64,000 nt of DNA, from contig NZ_JACYVA010000001.1 of assembly GCF_014842075.1 (NCBI RefSeq), positions 62,001 through 126,000 on the forward strand, in the 5' to 3' direction. Positions 1 to 7,981 of this stretch are shown in pieces. The position numbers and the translations under genes were made by a program. How positions within the stretch are numbered: the stretch's first letter is position 1; the number at the start of each line of letters is the position of its first letter. Below the pieces are notes generated by a model that saw only the letters and a program-made list of their open reading frames with translations, did not search any database and was not told the DNA's origin. The stretch is from Sphingomonas sp. CFBP 13720. Lineage in GTDB: Bacteria; Pseudomonadota; Alphaproteobacteria; Sphingomonadales; Sphingomonadaceae.

Positions 1-1521
1 GCGATCCATTATCCCAACGGGCGGCCGCATATCGGCCATGCCTATGAAATGATCGCGGCAGACGCGATCGCCCGGTTCCAGCGTCAGGCCGGGCGCGACG
101 TGTTCTTTCAGACCGGCACCGACGAACATGGGCTGAAGATGGTCAAGACCGCACGCGAACGCGGTGTCGAGGTGCGGGCGCTCGCGGATGAAATGTCCGG
201 CTATTTCCGGGAGATGTCGGGCGCACTGAATATTTCTTGCGACCGTTTCATCCGTACCGTCGAACCGCAGCATTACGCCGCGTCGCAGGCTATCTGGACC
301 GCCATGCGCGATGCGGGCGACCTGTATCTCGACCGGTACGAGGGCTGGTATTCGGTTCGCGACGAAGCGTTCTACGAGGAAAAGGAACTGGTCGACGGCG
401 AGGGCGGGGCACGCCTGTCGCCGCAGGGGACGCCGGTCGAATGGACCGCCGAGGAAACGTGGTTCTTCCGCCTGTCGAAGTATCAGCAGCCGCTGCTCGA
501 TTTCTATGCGGCGAACCCCGATTTCATCCAGCCCGAAAGCCGGCGCAACGAAGTGCTGCGCTTTGTCGAAGGCGGCCTGACCGACCTGTCGGTGTCGCGC
601 ACCAGCTTCGACTGGGGCGTGCCGGTGCCGGGCAGTCCCGGGCACGTCATGTACGTATGGGTGGACGCGCTCACCAATTACCTGACCGGCACCGGTTATC
701 CCGATGCGCCTAACCGCTACTGGCCCGCTGCGCTGCATCTGATCGGCAAGGATATCGTGCGCTTTCACGCCGTGTATTGGCCCGCATTTCTCATGTCGGC
801 CGCGCTGCCGCTGCCGCAGAAGGTGTTCGGCCACGGGTTCCTGCTGAACCGGGGCGAGAAAATGTCAAAGTCGACCGGTAACGTCGTCGACCCGATGCAG
901 TTGGCGACGTTGTACGGCGTCGATACGCTTCGCTATTTCCTGTTGCGGGACATCAGCTTCGGACAGGACGGCACCTTTTCCGACGATGCGATCGTAACCC
1001 GCGCAAACAGCGACCTGGCCAACAGCTTCGGTAATCTTGCGCAGCGGACATTATCGTTCATTGCCAAGAATCTGGGCGGCGAACTTCCCGCCATGGGTCG
1101 CGGCGATCCTGCCGATGCCGCGCTGGTCTCGGCCGTCGGCGAAGCCATCGACGGCCTGCGTCGCGGCTTCATGGACCTGCATCTGTCGCAGGGACTGGAA
1201 GCATGGATGCGCGGCGTATTCGCCTGTAACCAGTATATCGACGTGCAGGCACCATGGGCGCTGCGCAAGACCGACCCCGATCGGATGCATGCCGTCCTCG
1301 GCACGCTCGTCCGGGTCATTCGCGACCTTGCCGTCGCGATCTATCCGGTGGTGCCCGCGTCCGCCGAAGCATTGCTGGCGCAATTGGGACAGGCGGGGGC
1401 GGGGCATGACGTGCTCGGCGACGATGGCTGGTATGCCGCCGCGCAGGCTGGGGGCTTCCGTATCGCGCCGCCGACCCCCATCTTCCCACGACTGACGATC
1501 GAGGAGTCCGTGCCGGTATGA
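1..1521 (+). CDS. metG: Methionine--tRNA ligase, 5' truncated by the window edge
   Basis: Class I aminoacyl-tRNA synthetase that charges tRNA-Met in the cytoplasm. The reading frame is open from base 1, so the first residues lie outside the window; 506 residues are present. The HIGH signature (HIGH at about residues 10-13 of the visible part) and the KMSKS loop (GEKMSKSTG, near residue 287) are both intact, followed by the helical anticodon-binding region. I see no C-terminal EMAP-type tRNA-binding extension. The stop overlaps the start of the downstream tatD-like gene (ATGA), so the two are likely cotranscribed and translationally coupled. Confidence 0.97.
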   Translation, partial: AIHYPNGRPHIGHAYEMIAADAIARFQRQAGRDVFFQTGTDEHGLKMVKTARERGVEVRALADEMSGYFREMSGALNISCDRFIRTVEPQHYAASQAIWTAMRDAGDLYLDRYEGWYSVRDEAFYEEKELVDGEGGARLSPQGTPVEWTAEETWFFRLSKYQQPLLDFYAANPDFIQPESRRNEVLRFVEGGLTDLSVSRTSFDWGVPVPGSPGHVMYVWVDALTNYLTGTGYPDAPNRYWPAALHLIGKDIVRFHAVYWPAFLMSAALPLPQKVFGHGFLLNRGEKMSKSTGNVVDPMQLATLYGVDTLRYFLLRDISFGQDGTFSDDAIVTRANSDLANSFGNLAQRTLSFIAKNLGGELPAMGRGDPADAALVSAVGEAIDGLRRGFMDLHLSQGLEAWMRGVFACNQYIDVQAPWALRKTDPDRMHAVLGTLVRVIRDLAVAIYPVVPASAEALLAQLGQAGAGHDVLGDDGWYAAAQAGGFRIAPPTPIFPRLTIEESVPV

Positions 1522-2297
1522 AACTGGCCGACAGCCACTGCCATCTGAACTACAAGGGCGTCGAGGAAATGCAGGGCGACGTGCTTGCCCGCGCCCGATC
1601 CGCCGGCGTCGTCGCAATGCTCAATATCTCGACCCGCGAAAGCGAGTGGGACGCCGTGATCGCAACAGCGGAACGCGAGTCGGACGTCTGGGCCACGGTC
1701 GGCATCCACCCGCACGAAGCTGACCAGCACCCGCATATCGACACGACAAAACTGATCGAACGCACGCAAAATCCCCGCGTCGTGGGGATCGGCGAAAGCG
1801 GACTCGATTACTATTACGACCATAGTGACCGCGTACGGCAACAGATCAGCTTCCGCGCGCATCTGGCCGCGTGTCGCGAAACGGGTCTACCCATCGTCGT
1901 GCATACGCGCGATGCAGAGGAGGATACCGCCGCGATCCTGCGCGACGAGTTGGGCAAGGGGGCCTTTCCCGGCGTTCTGCACTGCTTCACCGGATCGGCC
2001 GAGTTGGCCCGGATCGCGATCGATCTGGGCTTCTACATCTCGATTTCCGGCATCGTGACGTTCAAGAATGCGCAGGCGTTGCAGGCGGTGGCGCGCGACT
2101 TGCCGCAAGATCGGCTGTTGATCGAAACCGACGCGCCGTTCCTCGCGCCCGTGCCACACCGGGGAAGGCCTGGTGAGCCGGCATTCGTCGCCGATACCTG
2201 CCGGTTCCTCGCGACGTTGCGCGGCGAGGATGCCGATGCGTTGGCCGACGCCACCCGGATCAATTTCCACACCTTGTTTTCCAAGACGCTGGCGTGA
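1518..2297 (+). CDS. TatD family metal-dependent hydrolase / DNase
   Basis: A 259-residue TIM-barrel metal hydrolase of the TatD/YcfH family, which in characterised members acts as a 3'-5' exonuclease or endonuclease on DNA. Metal-ligand motifs are visible: DSHCHLN at the N terminus, GIGESGLDYY near residue 94, HTRDAEED, the HCFTGS segment, and ETDAPFLAP near the C terminus. The start overlaps metG by ATGA and the stop overlaps the next GTG start. A metG-tatD-MBL order is common in proteobacteria. The physiological substrate cannot be told from sequence. Confidence 0.93.
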   Translation: MKLADSHCHLNYKGVEEMQGDVLARARSAGVVAMLNISTRESEWDAVIATAERESDVWATVGIHPHEADQHPHIDTTKLIERTQNPRVVGIGESGLDYYYDHSDRVRQQISFRAHLAACRETGLPIVVHTRDAEEDTAAILRDELGKGAFPGVLHCFTGSAELARIAIDLGFYISISGIVTFKNAQALQAVARDLPQDRLLIETDAPFLAPVPHRGRPGEPAFVADTCRFLATLRGEDADALADATRINFHTLFSKTLA

Positions 2298-3058
2298 AGG
2301 TCCGCATCCTCGGGTCGGGCACCTCGTCGGGCGTACCGCGCATCGGCAACGACTGGGGCGCGTGTGATCCGACGGAACCGCGCAACCGGCGGACGCGCGT
2401 GTCCGCGCTGATCGAACATGACGATACGCGCATCCTGATCGACACCGGTCCAGACATGCGCGAACAACTATTGGCCGCCGACGTGGCCGATGTCGACGCG
2501 GTACTGTGGACGCACGATCATGCCGATCATTGCCACGGGATCGACGATCTGCGGCAGCTTTTCCATGCGCGCCGCGCGCCGGTGGTCGGCTATGCCCGGC
2601 CGGAGACGCTGACGTCGCTGCGGGCGCGGTTCGACTATGTGTTTGCCGGGCGCGCGGGATATCGCGCGACGGTGATTGGACATGCGCTGCCGGACACGCT
2701 GACGATCGGGACGATCGATATCGGCGTGACGGATCAACCACATGGATCGATATCGTCGGCTGGCTTGCGTTTTTCCGCCGGCGGCCGGTCGATCGGCTAC
2801 GCAACGGACTTCAGCGCCGTGACACCCGCGATGCGCACGCTTTATGCCGGGGTCGATATTCTGGTCGTCGATGCATTGCGCATCGCGCCACATCCGACTC
2901 ATCCGTCGCTTTCCGAAGCAATCGAGTTTGCACGGGAAGTAGGAGCAGGGCGTACGGCACTGATTCATATGGACCAGACGCTCGATTACGCCACACTGGT
3001 CGCCGAATTGCCGCCCACGATCCAGCCCGCCTATGACGGTTTGGAACTGATCGCATGA
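2294..3058 (+). CDS. MBL-fold metallo-hydrolase (PhnP/RNase Z-like)
   Basis: A 254-residue metallo-beta-lactamase-fold hydrolase. The metal-binding motif THDHADHCHG (about residues 75-84) is intact, and GSGTSSGVPRIG at the N terminus is typical of the phosphodiesterase-like PhnP/YcbJ branch. It begins with GTG inside the tatD stop (GTGA overlap) and ends inside the start of the next gene (ATGA), making it the third member of a tightly coupled run. No phn genes are nearby, so a role in phosphonate use is not supported. The likely activity is phosphodiester hydrolysis on an unknown small substrate. Confidence 0.88.
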   Translation: MKVRILGSGTSSGVPRIGNDWGACDPTEPRNRRTRVSALIEHDDTRILIDTGPDMREQLLAADVADVDAVLWTHDHADHCHGIDDLRQLFHARRAPVVGYARPETLTSLRARFDYVFAGRAGYRATVIGHALPDTLTIGTIDIGVTDQPHGSISSAGLRFSAGGRSIGYATDFSAVTPAMRTLYAGVDILVVDALRIAPHPTHPSLSEAIEFAREVGAGRTALIHMDQTLDYATLVAELPPTIQPAYDGLELIA

Positions 3059-3690
3059 ACGACGATCGTACCGCGCTGATCGTGCTTGGTTGCCTGACGC
3101 TGATGTTGCCATTGTCGGCGCTGCTGGCCCGACGGCCGTCGGTCGGATCGATACTGCGCGCACTTGCTGGATGGGCGGTCATCGCTTTCCTGCTGTACGT
3201 CGGTTTCAGCCACCGGGCGCGAATTGCCGAGGCGCTGTCAGGCTTCGGTAATACGATCGGCATCGAAGACCAGACCGTCGATGGCGATACGGTACGTATC
3301 CGTCAGTCGCCCGACGGTCATTTCTGGGCGAAGGTAATGCTCAACGGTGTCGAACGGCGGATGCTGATCGATAGCGGTGCGACCACTACAGCGATTTCGG
3401 AGGAAACCGCACGGGAAGCGGGCATTGCGCTGCGGCGCGTTCCGCCAGTGATACTGAACACCGCTAACGGTGCGATACAGGCGGCACGCGGTCGTGTTGA
3501 GACGCTGCGGCTCGGCAGCCTTGAAACGCGCGACTTACCGGTCGTGATCTCGCCGACGTTCGAATCGTTCGACGTTATCGGGATGAACTTTCTGTCGAGA
3601 TTGTCTGGTTGGCGGGTCGAACGGGGTACGCTGATATTACAGGGCGATCCGACCGATGCGGGCGAAGAAGCAGCTCGAAATTCGCTATGA
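3055..3690 (+). CDS. Membrane-anchored retropepsin-like aspartic protease (TIGR02281-type)
   Basis: A 211-residue protein with two hydrophobic N-terminal segments (about residues 7-24 and 38-55) followed by a single retropepsin-like domain. The catalytic signature is MLIDSGATTTAIS near residue 103, with the downstream hydrophobic-Gly element FDVIGMNFLSRL. One catalytic Asp per chain implies that it works as a dimer. The active domain is probably periplasmic. The start overlaps the MBL-fold gene by ATGA. Clan AA proteases of this kind are widespread in alphaproteobacteria, but their substrates are unknown. Confidence 0.85.
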   Translation: MNDDRTALIVLGCLTLMLPLSALLARRPSVGSILRALAGWAVIAFLLYVGFSHRARIAEALSGFGNTIGIEDQTVDGDTVRIRQSPDGHFWAKVMLNGVERRMLIDSGATTTAISEETAREAGIALRRVPPVILNTANGAIQAARGRVETLRLGSLETRDLPVVISPTFESFDVIGMNFLSRLSGWRVERGTLILQGDPTDAGEEAARNSL

Positions 3691-3742
3691 TTTTACATAA
3701 TGTGTATTATCGAACTGCCGTTTGTAAGGTTAGGGAATGGTG

Positions 3743-4510
3743 ATGCCCCGGTTGTCTGCCACGAATGCCGTGGAACGCATCATTGCGATCATGGCGCGGT
3801 TGCGCGATCCGGAGCATGGCTGTGAATGGGACAAGGTTCAAAGCTTTGCGACGATCGCACCCTACACCATCGAGGAAGCGTATGAAGTGGCCGACGCCAT
3901 TGAGCGTGGCGACCTGACAGACCTGAAGGACGAACTAGGCGACTTGCTGTTACAGGTCGTCTTTCTAAGCCGGATCGCGGAAGAAGCCGGTCATTTCGAC
4001 CTGAATGATGTGGCCGCCGCGATCAGCGACAAGATGGAGCGACGGCATCCACATATCTTCGGTGATCGGACGCACGGCGGACCTGCTTCGTGGGAACAGA
4101 TCAAGGCGGAAGAACGTCGGGGGAAGCCTGGACAGACCGGGGCACTTGCGGGAGTCGCTCTCGGATTGCCGGCGCTGGCGCGTGCGGAGAAGTTGCAGAA
4201 GCGGGCGGCACGTGTGGGTTTTGATTGGCCTGATGCGGCAGGGCCGCGTGCGAAGATCGATGAGGAACTTGCGGAAGTCGAGCAGGCAGATGCGGATCGT
4301 TTCGAAGAGGTAGGCGACCTGCTGTTCTCACTCGTCAATTGGGCTCGGCATATGGGCATCGATGCCGAGGCGGCGTTGCGGGCGGCGAACGGGAAGTTCG
4401 AGCGGCGTTTTGCTGCAATGGAGGCCGCGGAAGAAGGTTTTGCCGGACAGTCGCTCGCGGACAAGGAAGCGGCTTGGCAACGTGCCAAGCAGGCCCTTCG
4501 CAATACCTAA
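3743..4510 (+). CDS. mazG: Nucleoside triphosphate pyrophosphohydrolase MazG
   Basis: A 255-residue house-cleaning enzyme that hydrolyses NTPs/dNTPs to the monophosphate and pyrophosphate. Two MazG repeats are visible: the N-terminal one with CEWDKVQSF and YEVADAIE...LKDELGDLLLQVVF (acidic metal-binding EExxE/ExxD pattern), and the C-terminal one with KIDEELAEVEQ and EEVGDLLFSLVNWAR. I chose the ATG at 3743 because AGGGA sits six bases upstream; an ATG at 3737 directly abuts that motif. A 52-base gap separates it from the aspartic protease. It converges with hflX. Confidence 0.93.
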   Translation: MPRLSATNAVERIIAIMARLRDPEHGCEWDKVQSFATIAPYTIEEAYEVADAIERGDLTDLKDELGDLLLQVVFLSRIAEEAGHFDLNDVAAAISDKMERRHPHIFGDRTHGGPASWEQIKAEERRGKPGQTGALAGVALGLPALARAEKLQKRAARVGFDWPDAAGPRAKIDEELAEVEQADADRFEEVGDLLFSLVNWARHMGIDAEAALRAANGKFERRFAAMEAAEEGFAGQSLADKEAAWQRAKQALRNT

Positions 4511-4695
4511 GCCCCCTGCCCGCCGACATTTTCAGCGGGACTCCCGGAGGCGGCCGTCAGACTCGCTGATCCGCTCGCCGATAGCATAATATCGGGGAAG
4601 GGCGTTCAGAGTCTGAAACCGTCTCCAGATCGGTTCACGGCCCCTATCCTCCCCTCCAATACCTATTACCGGTATCAGAATACCCTTTCCGCGCA
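4511..4695. other. Convergent intergenic spacer between mazG and hflX
   Basis: This 185-base spacer between two converging genes has no plausible coding sequence. It contains a small inverted repeat (CCGATA at 4578-4583 and TATCGG at 4590-4595) and a wider one (CAGACTC at 4558-4564 and GAGTCTG at 4609-4615). Neither has a T-tract, so terminator function is only a guess. Confidence 0.4.
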
Positions 4696-5982
4696 CTATC
4701 GGGTCAGGAAGCGTTCGTAATCCGCCGGCGACATCCGCACGTCGTACAGCGCGCGGGCATCGTCCATCCAGTGATCCACGACCTCGCCATGCGCATGCAA
4801 CCATGCTGCGCTCGCACCGTCCTCCGGCGCCAAGGCAATTCGATACCGACGATGGCCTTGCGTCAGGCGGTCCGCCAACGTTCGGATCAGTCGATCGACC
4901 CCCTCGCCGTCCAGCGCGGACAATGCGACCACATCAGGCTTGTGCGCGGCTTCTCCGCGCATTTCCGTGCGGTCGTCTTCCGAAAGAAGGTCCAGCTTGT
5001 TCCACGCTTCGATCCGCGGCGTGGTTTCGTCGACCCCGATCTCTTTCAGCACGGTCTCGACGTCGGCCGCCTGCGCCTCCGTATCGGGATGCGCGACATC
5101 CCGGACGTGGACCAGAAGATCGGCCGACACGACTTCTTCCAGCGTAGCCTTGAACGCCGCGACGAGCTGGGTCGGCAGATCGGACACGAAACCCACGGTA
5201 TCCGACAGGATCGCCTTGTCGACGCCGGGCAGCGATATCTGACGCAACGTCGGATCGAGCGTGGCGAACAAAAGATTCTCCGCCATTACGCCAGCGCCTG
5301 TCAGCCGGTTGAACAGCGTGGACTTGCCCGCGTTGGTATAGCCCACCAGCGCGATTACCGGCCACGGCGCCCGCTGCCGCCGGTCGCGATGTAGCGTACG
5401 CGTGCGCGATACCCCCTCGAGTTCCCGACGCAGACGCGCCATCCGATCGCGGATCAAGCGGCGATCCGCCTCGATCTGCGTCTCACCGGGACCGCCAAGG
5501 AAGCCGAAACCGCCACGCTGCCGTTCGAGGTGGGTCCAGCTGCGCACGAGCCGCCCCGCCTGATAATCGAGATGCGCCAATTCGACCTGCAAGCGCCCTT
5601 CGGCGGTCCGGGCGCGTTCGCCAAAGATCTCAAGGATCAACCCGGTACGGTCGATGACCTTGCAACCGAGGCCGGTTTCGAGGTTGCGCTGCTGAACCGG
5701 AGTCAGGGCGGCATCGAACACCGCAAGCTGGATTTCTTCGTCCCGGACGATTTGGGCAAGCTGATCCATCTGCCCGCTGCCGATCAGCGTGCCCGGTTTT
5801 GGCGACCGGACCCGGAATGGAATGCGGTGTTTGACCGCTACGCCGATCGCCAGCGCGAGGCCGGCGGTTTCCTCCAGACGTGCGTCGTTGTCGCGTGCCG
5901 AGCCCCCCATATCGGGAAGTACGACGATCGCACTGGCCCCGCGCGAAAACTCCTGCGCATCGCGGTCAAACCCGGTACTCAA
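4696..5982 (-). CDS. hflX: GTPase HflX
   Basis: A 428-residue ribosome-associated GTPase that in other bacteria splits stalled 70S ribosomes during stress. The N-terminal HflX domain (with the glycine-rich linker [16 protein letters not shown]) precedes a G domain with Walker A GYTNAGKS near residue 212, [10 protein letters not shown] and the specificity motif NKLD. I place the start at a TTG at 5982: it overlaps the hfq stop (TTGA), and the protein then begins [11 protein letters not shown], where family members begin. A longer in-frame ATG at 6102 would lie deep inside hfq. The gene is therefore translationally coupled to hfq. Confidence 0.92.
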   Translation of the reverse strand: MSTGFDRDAQEFSRGASAIVVLPDMGGSARDNDARLEETAGLALAIGVAVKHRIPFRVRSPKPGTLIGSGQMDQLAQIVRDEEIQLAVFDAALTPVQQRNLETGLGCKVIDRTGLILEIFGERARTAEGRLQVELAHLDYQAGRLVRSWTHLERQRGGFGFLGGPGETQIEADRRLIRDRMARLRRELEGVSRTRTLHRDRRQRAPWPVIALVGYTNAGKSTLFNRLTGAGVMAENLLFATLDPTLRQISLPGVDKAILSDTVGFVSDLPTQLVAAFKATLEEVVSADLLVHVRDVAHPDTEAQAADVETVLKEIGVDETTPRIEAWNKLDLLSEDDRTEMRGEAAHKPDVVALSALDGEGVDRLIRTLADRLTQGHRRYRIALAPEDGASAAWLHAHGEVVDHWMDDARALYDVRMSPADYERFLTR

Positions 5983-6473
5983 TCGCCTTCTGCCCCGGAT
6001 GCCTGTTCTTCGGCCAGGTTCAATGGGTTGGCGGGCTGGATCGTCGATACTGCATGTTTGTACACCAGTTGCGACATGCCATCCCGTTGCAACAACATGC
6101 AAAACAGGTCGAATGCCGCGATCTGCCCCTGCAGCATCACGCCGTTGACGAGGAACATGGTGACGTTTTCATTCGCCTTGCGAACCGCATTCAGAAAGAT
6201 TTCCTGCAGCGGCGCGTTCTTCGACGTATGTTCCGATGCAGCTTCGATCACGGACGTCAGGTCGGCAGGACCGGCCGGCATGATCGTTGAAATCGCATGT
6301 TTGTAGATCAGTTGCGACTGCCCGTCGCGACGGAGCAGGACCGAAAAATTGTCGAACCACGTGACGATGCCCTGAAGCTTTACGCCCTTTACCAGAAACA
6401 TCGTGACCGGGGTTTTGGACCGGCGAAGTGAATTAAGAAACAAATCCTGAAGCGATCCGTGACGGTCGGCCAT
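5979..6473 (-). CDS. hfq: Tandem double-Sm RNA chaperone Hfq
   Basis: A 164-residue protein containing two complete Hfq domains in one chain. Domain 1 (about residues 8-70) has [24 protein letters not shown] and IYKHAIST. Domain 2 (about residues 87-150) has [24 protein letters not shown] and VYKHAVST. Ordinary Hfq has one domain and forms a hexamer; this form would give a pseudo-hexamer of three chains. Domain 2 has Met where E. coli has Lys31 (distal-face region), and its rim is less basic (RKAN against RRSK). Two-Sm Hfq is known in Zymomonas, so it is probably a lineage trait. It lies between ntrX and hflX and overlaps hflX by TTGA. Confidence 0.96.
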   Translation of the reverse strand: MADRHGSLQDLFLNSLRRSKTPVTMFLVKGVKLQGIVTWFDNFSVLLRRDGQSQLIYKHAISTIMPAGPADLTSVIEAASEHTSKNAPLQEIFLNAVRKANENVTMFLVNGVMLQGQIAAFDLFCMLLQRDGMSQLVYKHAVSTIQPANPLNLAEEQASGAEGD

Positions 6474-6601
6474 GGCATGCCTTTGTTCTTGGCGGGGAAT
6501 TGCCCCGCATAGCGCCGGTATCCGGCGCCGATTGCCGCACCCCTGCGGTACGGATCGCCAATCTAGGCGCGCCGGCGCAGCGGCACAATGGGCTGATCGG
6601 C
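6474..6601 (-). promoter_or_regulatory. hfq leader / ntrX 3' region with two GC-rich hairpins
   Basis: The 128 bases between ntrX and hfq hold two perfect short inverted repeats close to the hfq start: GCGCCGG (6512-6518) with CCGGCGC (6522-6528), and GCGGGG (6492-6497) with CCCCGC (6503-6508). Neither is followed by a T-run. They may end or slow ntrX transcription, or structure the hfq leader. A weak sigma-70-like pair on the minus strand further upstream (TTGTGC, 17-base spacer, TAGATT) could give hfq its own promoter. Confidence 0.4.
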
Positions 6602-7981
6602 TTACTCCTCGCCGCGGGTTTCGGTAATACCCAGCAGCTTGAGCTTACGGTGCAATGCCGAGCGTTCCATCCCGATAAAGGTCGCGGTCCGCGAGATGTT
6701 GCCCGAGAAGCGTCGGATCTGAACGCGCAGATATTCACGTTCGAACGATTCCCGTGCCTCGCGCAGCGGCGAGCCCATGATCGCGCTGGCGTTGCTGCCC
6801 GGCCCGTCGCCCGCCGATCCCAACACCTCGGGCGGCAGCAAGTCGATATCGATCCGCGCGATGCGGCTGCCCGGCGTCAGGATGACGGTTCGTTCGACCA
6901 CATTGCGCAACTGACGCACGTTACCCGGCCATTCATAGCTTTGCAGCGCGACCATCGCGTCCGATGCGACGTCCGGTGTGGCGACCCGGCGCTCGTTCGC
7001 ATAATGCGCGACGAAATGTTCGACCAGCGGTGGAATATCCTCCCGTCGTTCGGCAAGCGACGGAATCTGCACCGGCACGACATTCAGGCGATAATAAAGA
7101 TCCTCACGGAAATTGCCGTCGACGATCTCCTGTTGCAGGTCGCGCGCGGTAGCCGATACGACCCGTACGTCGACCTTTACGACGCGCGTCCCCCCGATCC
7201 GCGTAAAGCTTTGATCGGTCAGCACCCGCAGGATGCGGGCCTGAGTCGCGATCGGCATGTCGGCGATCTCGTCGAGGAACAGCGTGCCGCCATGCGCCTG
7301 TTCCAGCAGGCCGGGACGCACGAGGTTGCCCCCCTCCTCCACGCCGAACAGTTCCTCGTCCACCCGCTCGGGCGTCATCCGCGCCGCGCTGACGATGATG
7401 AACGGTGCCTGCGCCCGCTGGCTCCAACCATGTAACAGCCGGGCGGCGACTTCCTTGCCCACGCCCGCACCACCGGTGATCAGGACGCGGCTGCCGGTCC
7501 CCGCCACCCGCTTGAGGGTCGCGCGGACGCCGTTGATCGCGGTCGAGCTGCCCGTCAGATCGTCCTCGCGCCCGGCGGACGCGCGCAGCGACGCGACTTC
7601 GCGCTTGAGACGTTCTGTTTCGGTCGCGCGCTGGACGAGGAACAGCAGACGTTCGGCCTCGAACGGCTTTTCGATGAAATCGACTGCCCCACGCCGAATC
7701 GCGGCGACCGCCGTATCGATATTTCCATGGCCGGAGATGACCAGCACCGGCAGCGACGGATCGCGCGCCTTCAACTCGTCGAGCAATTCCAGCCCGTCCA
7801 GCTTCGACCCTTGCAACCACACGTCCAGCAGTACCAGCGACGGACGCCGGATCGCGACCGCTTCGAGCGCGGCATCGCTGTCCGCCGCGCCGCGGGTGTC
7901 ATACCCTTCGTCCTCCAGGACGCCAGCAACGAGTTCGCGGATATCGGTTTCGTCGTCGACGACGAGAATATCGAGCTTCAT
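6602..7981 (-). CDS. ntrX: Nitrogen-regulation response regulator NtrX
   Basis: A 459-residue NtrC-family regulator, the partner of NtrY. It has a receiver domain (VDDETDI, phospho-acceptor Asp in LLDVW near residue 52, and a conserved Lys in IEKPFE), an AAA+ domain (Walker A GGAGVGKE, Walker [13 protein letters not shown], arginine-finger region [13 protein letters not shown]) and a C-terminal Fis-type helix-turn-helix ([18 protein letters not shown]). The L1 loop reads [15 protein letters not shown] and lacks the GAFTGA motif needed to contact sigma-54; NtrC two genes upstream has it. It overlaps ntrY by ATGA. Activation of sigma-54 by this protein is therefore doubtful. Confidence 0.95.
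   Translation of the reverse strand: MKLDILVVDDETDIRELVAGVLEDEGYDTRGAADSDAALEAVAIRRPSLVLLDVWLQGSKLDGLELLDELKARDPSLPVLVISGHGNIDTAVAAIRRGAVDFIEKPFEAERLLFLVQRATETERLKREVASLRASAGREDDLTGSSTAINGVRATLKRVAGTGSRVLITGGAGVGKEVAARLLHGWSQRAQAPFIIVSAARMTPERVDEELFGVEEGGNLVRPGLLEQAHGGTLFLDEIADMPIATQARILRVLTDQSFTRIGGTRVVKVDVRVVSATARDLQQEIVDGNFREDLYYRLNVVPVQIPSLAERREDIPPLVEHFVAHYANERRVATPDVASDAMVALQSYEWPGNVRQLRNVVERTVILTPGSRIARIDIDLLPPEVLGSAGDGPGSNASAIMGSPLREARESFEREYLRVQIRRFSGNISRTATFIGMERSALHRKLKLLGITETRGEE

Noticed and set aside
2294..3058. PhnP of a phosphonate degradation pathway
   Set aside because: The MBL-fold motifs fit broadly, but no phn genes are nearby and the gene is coupled to metG and tatD.
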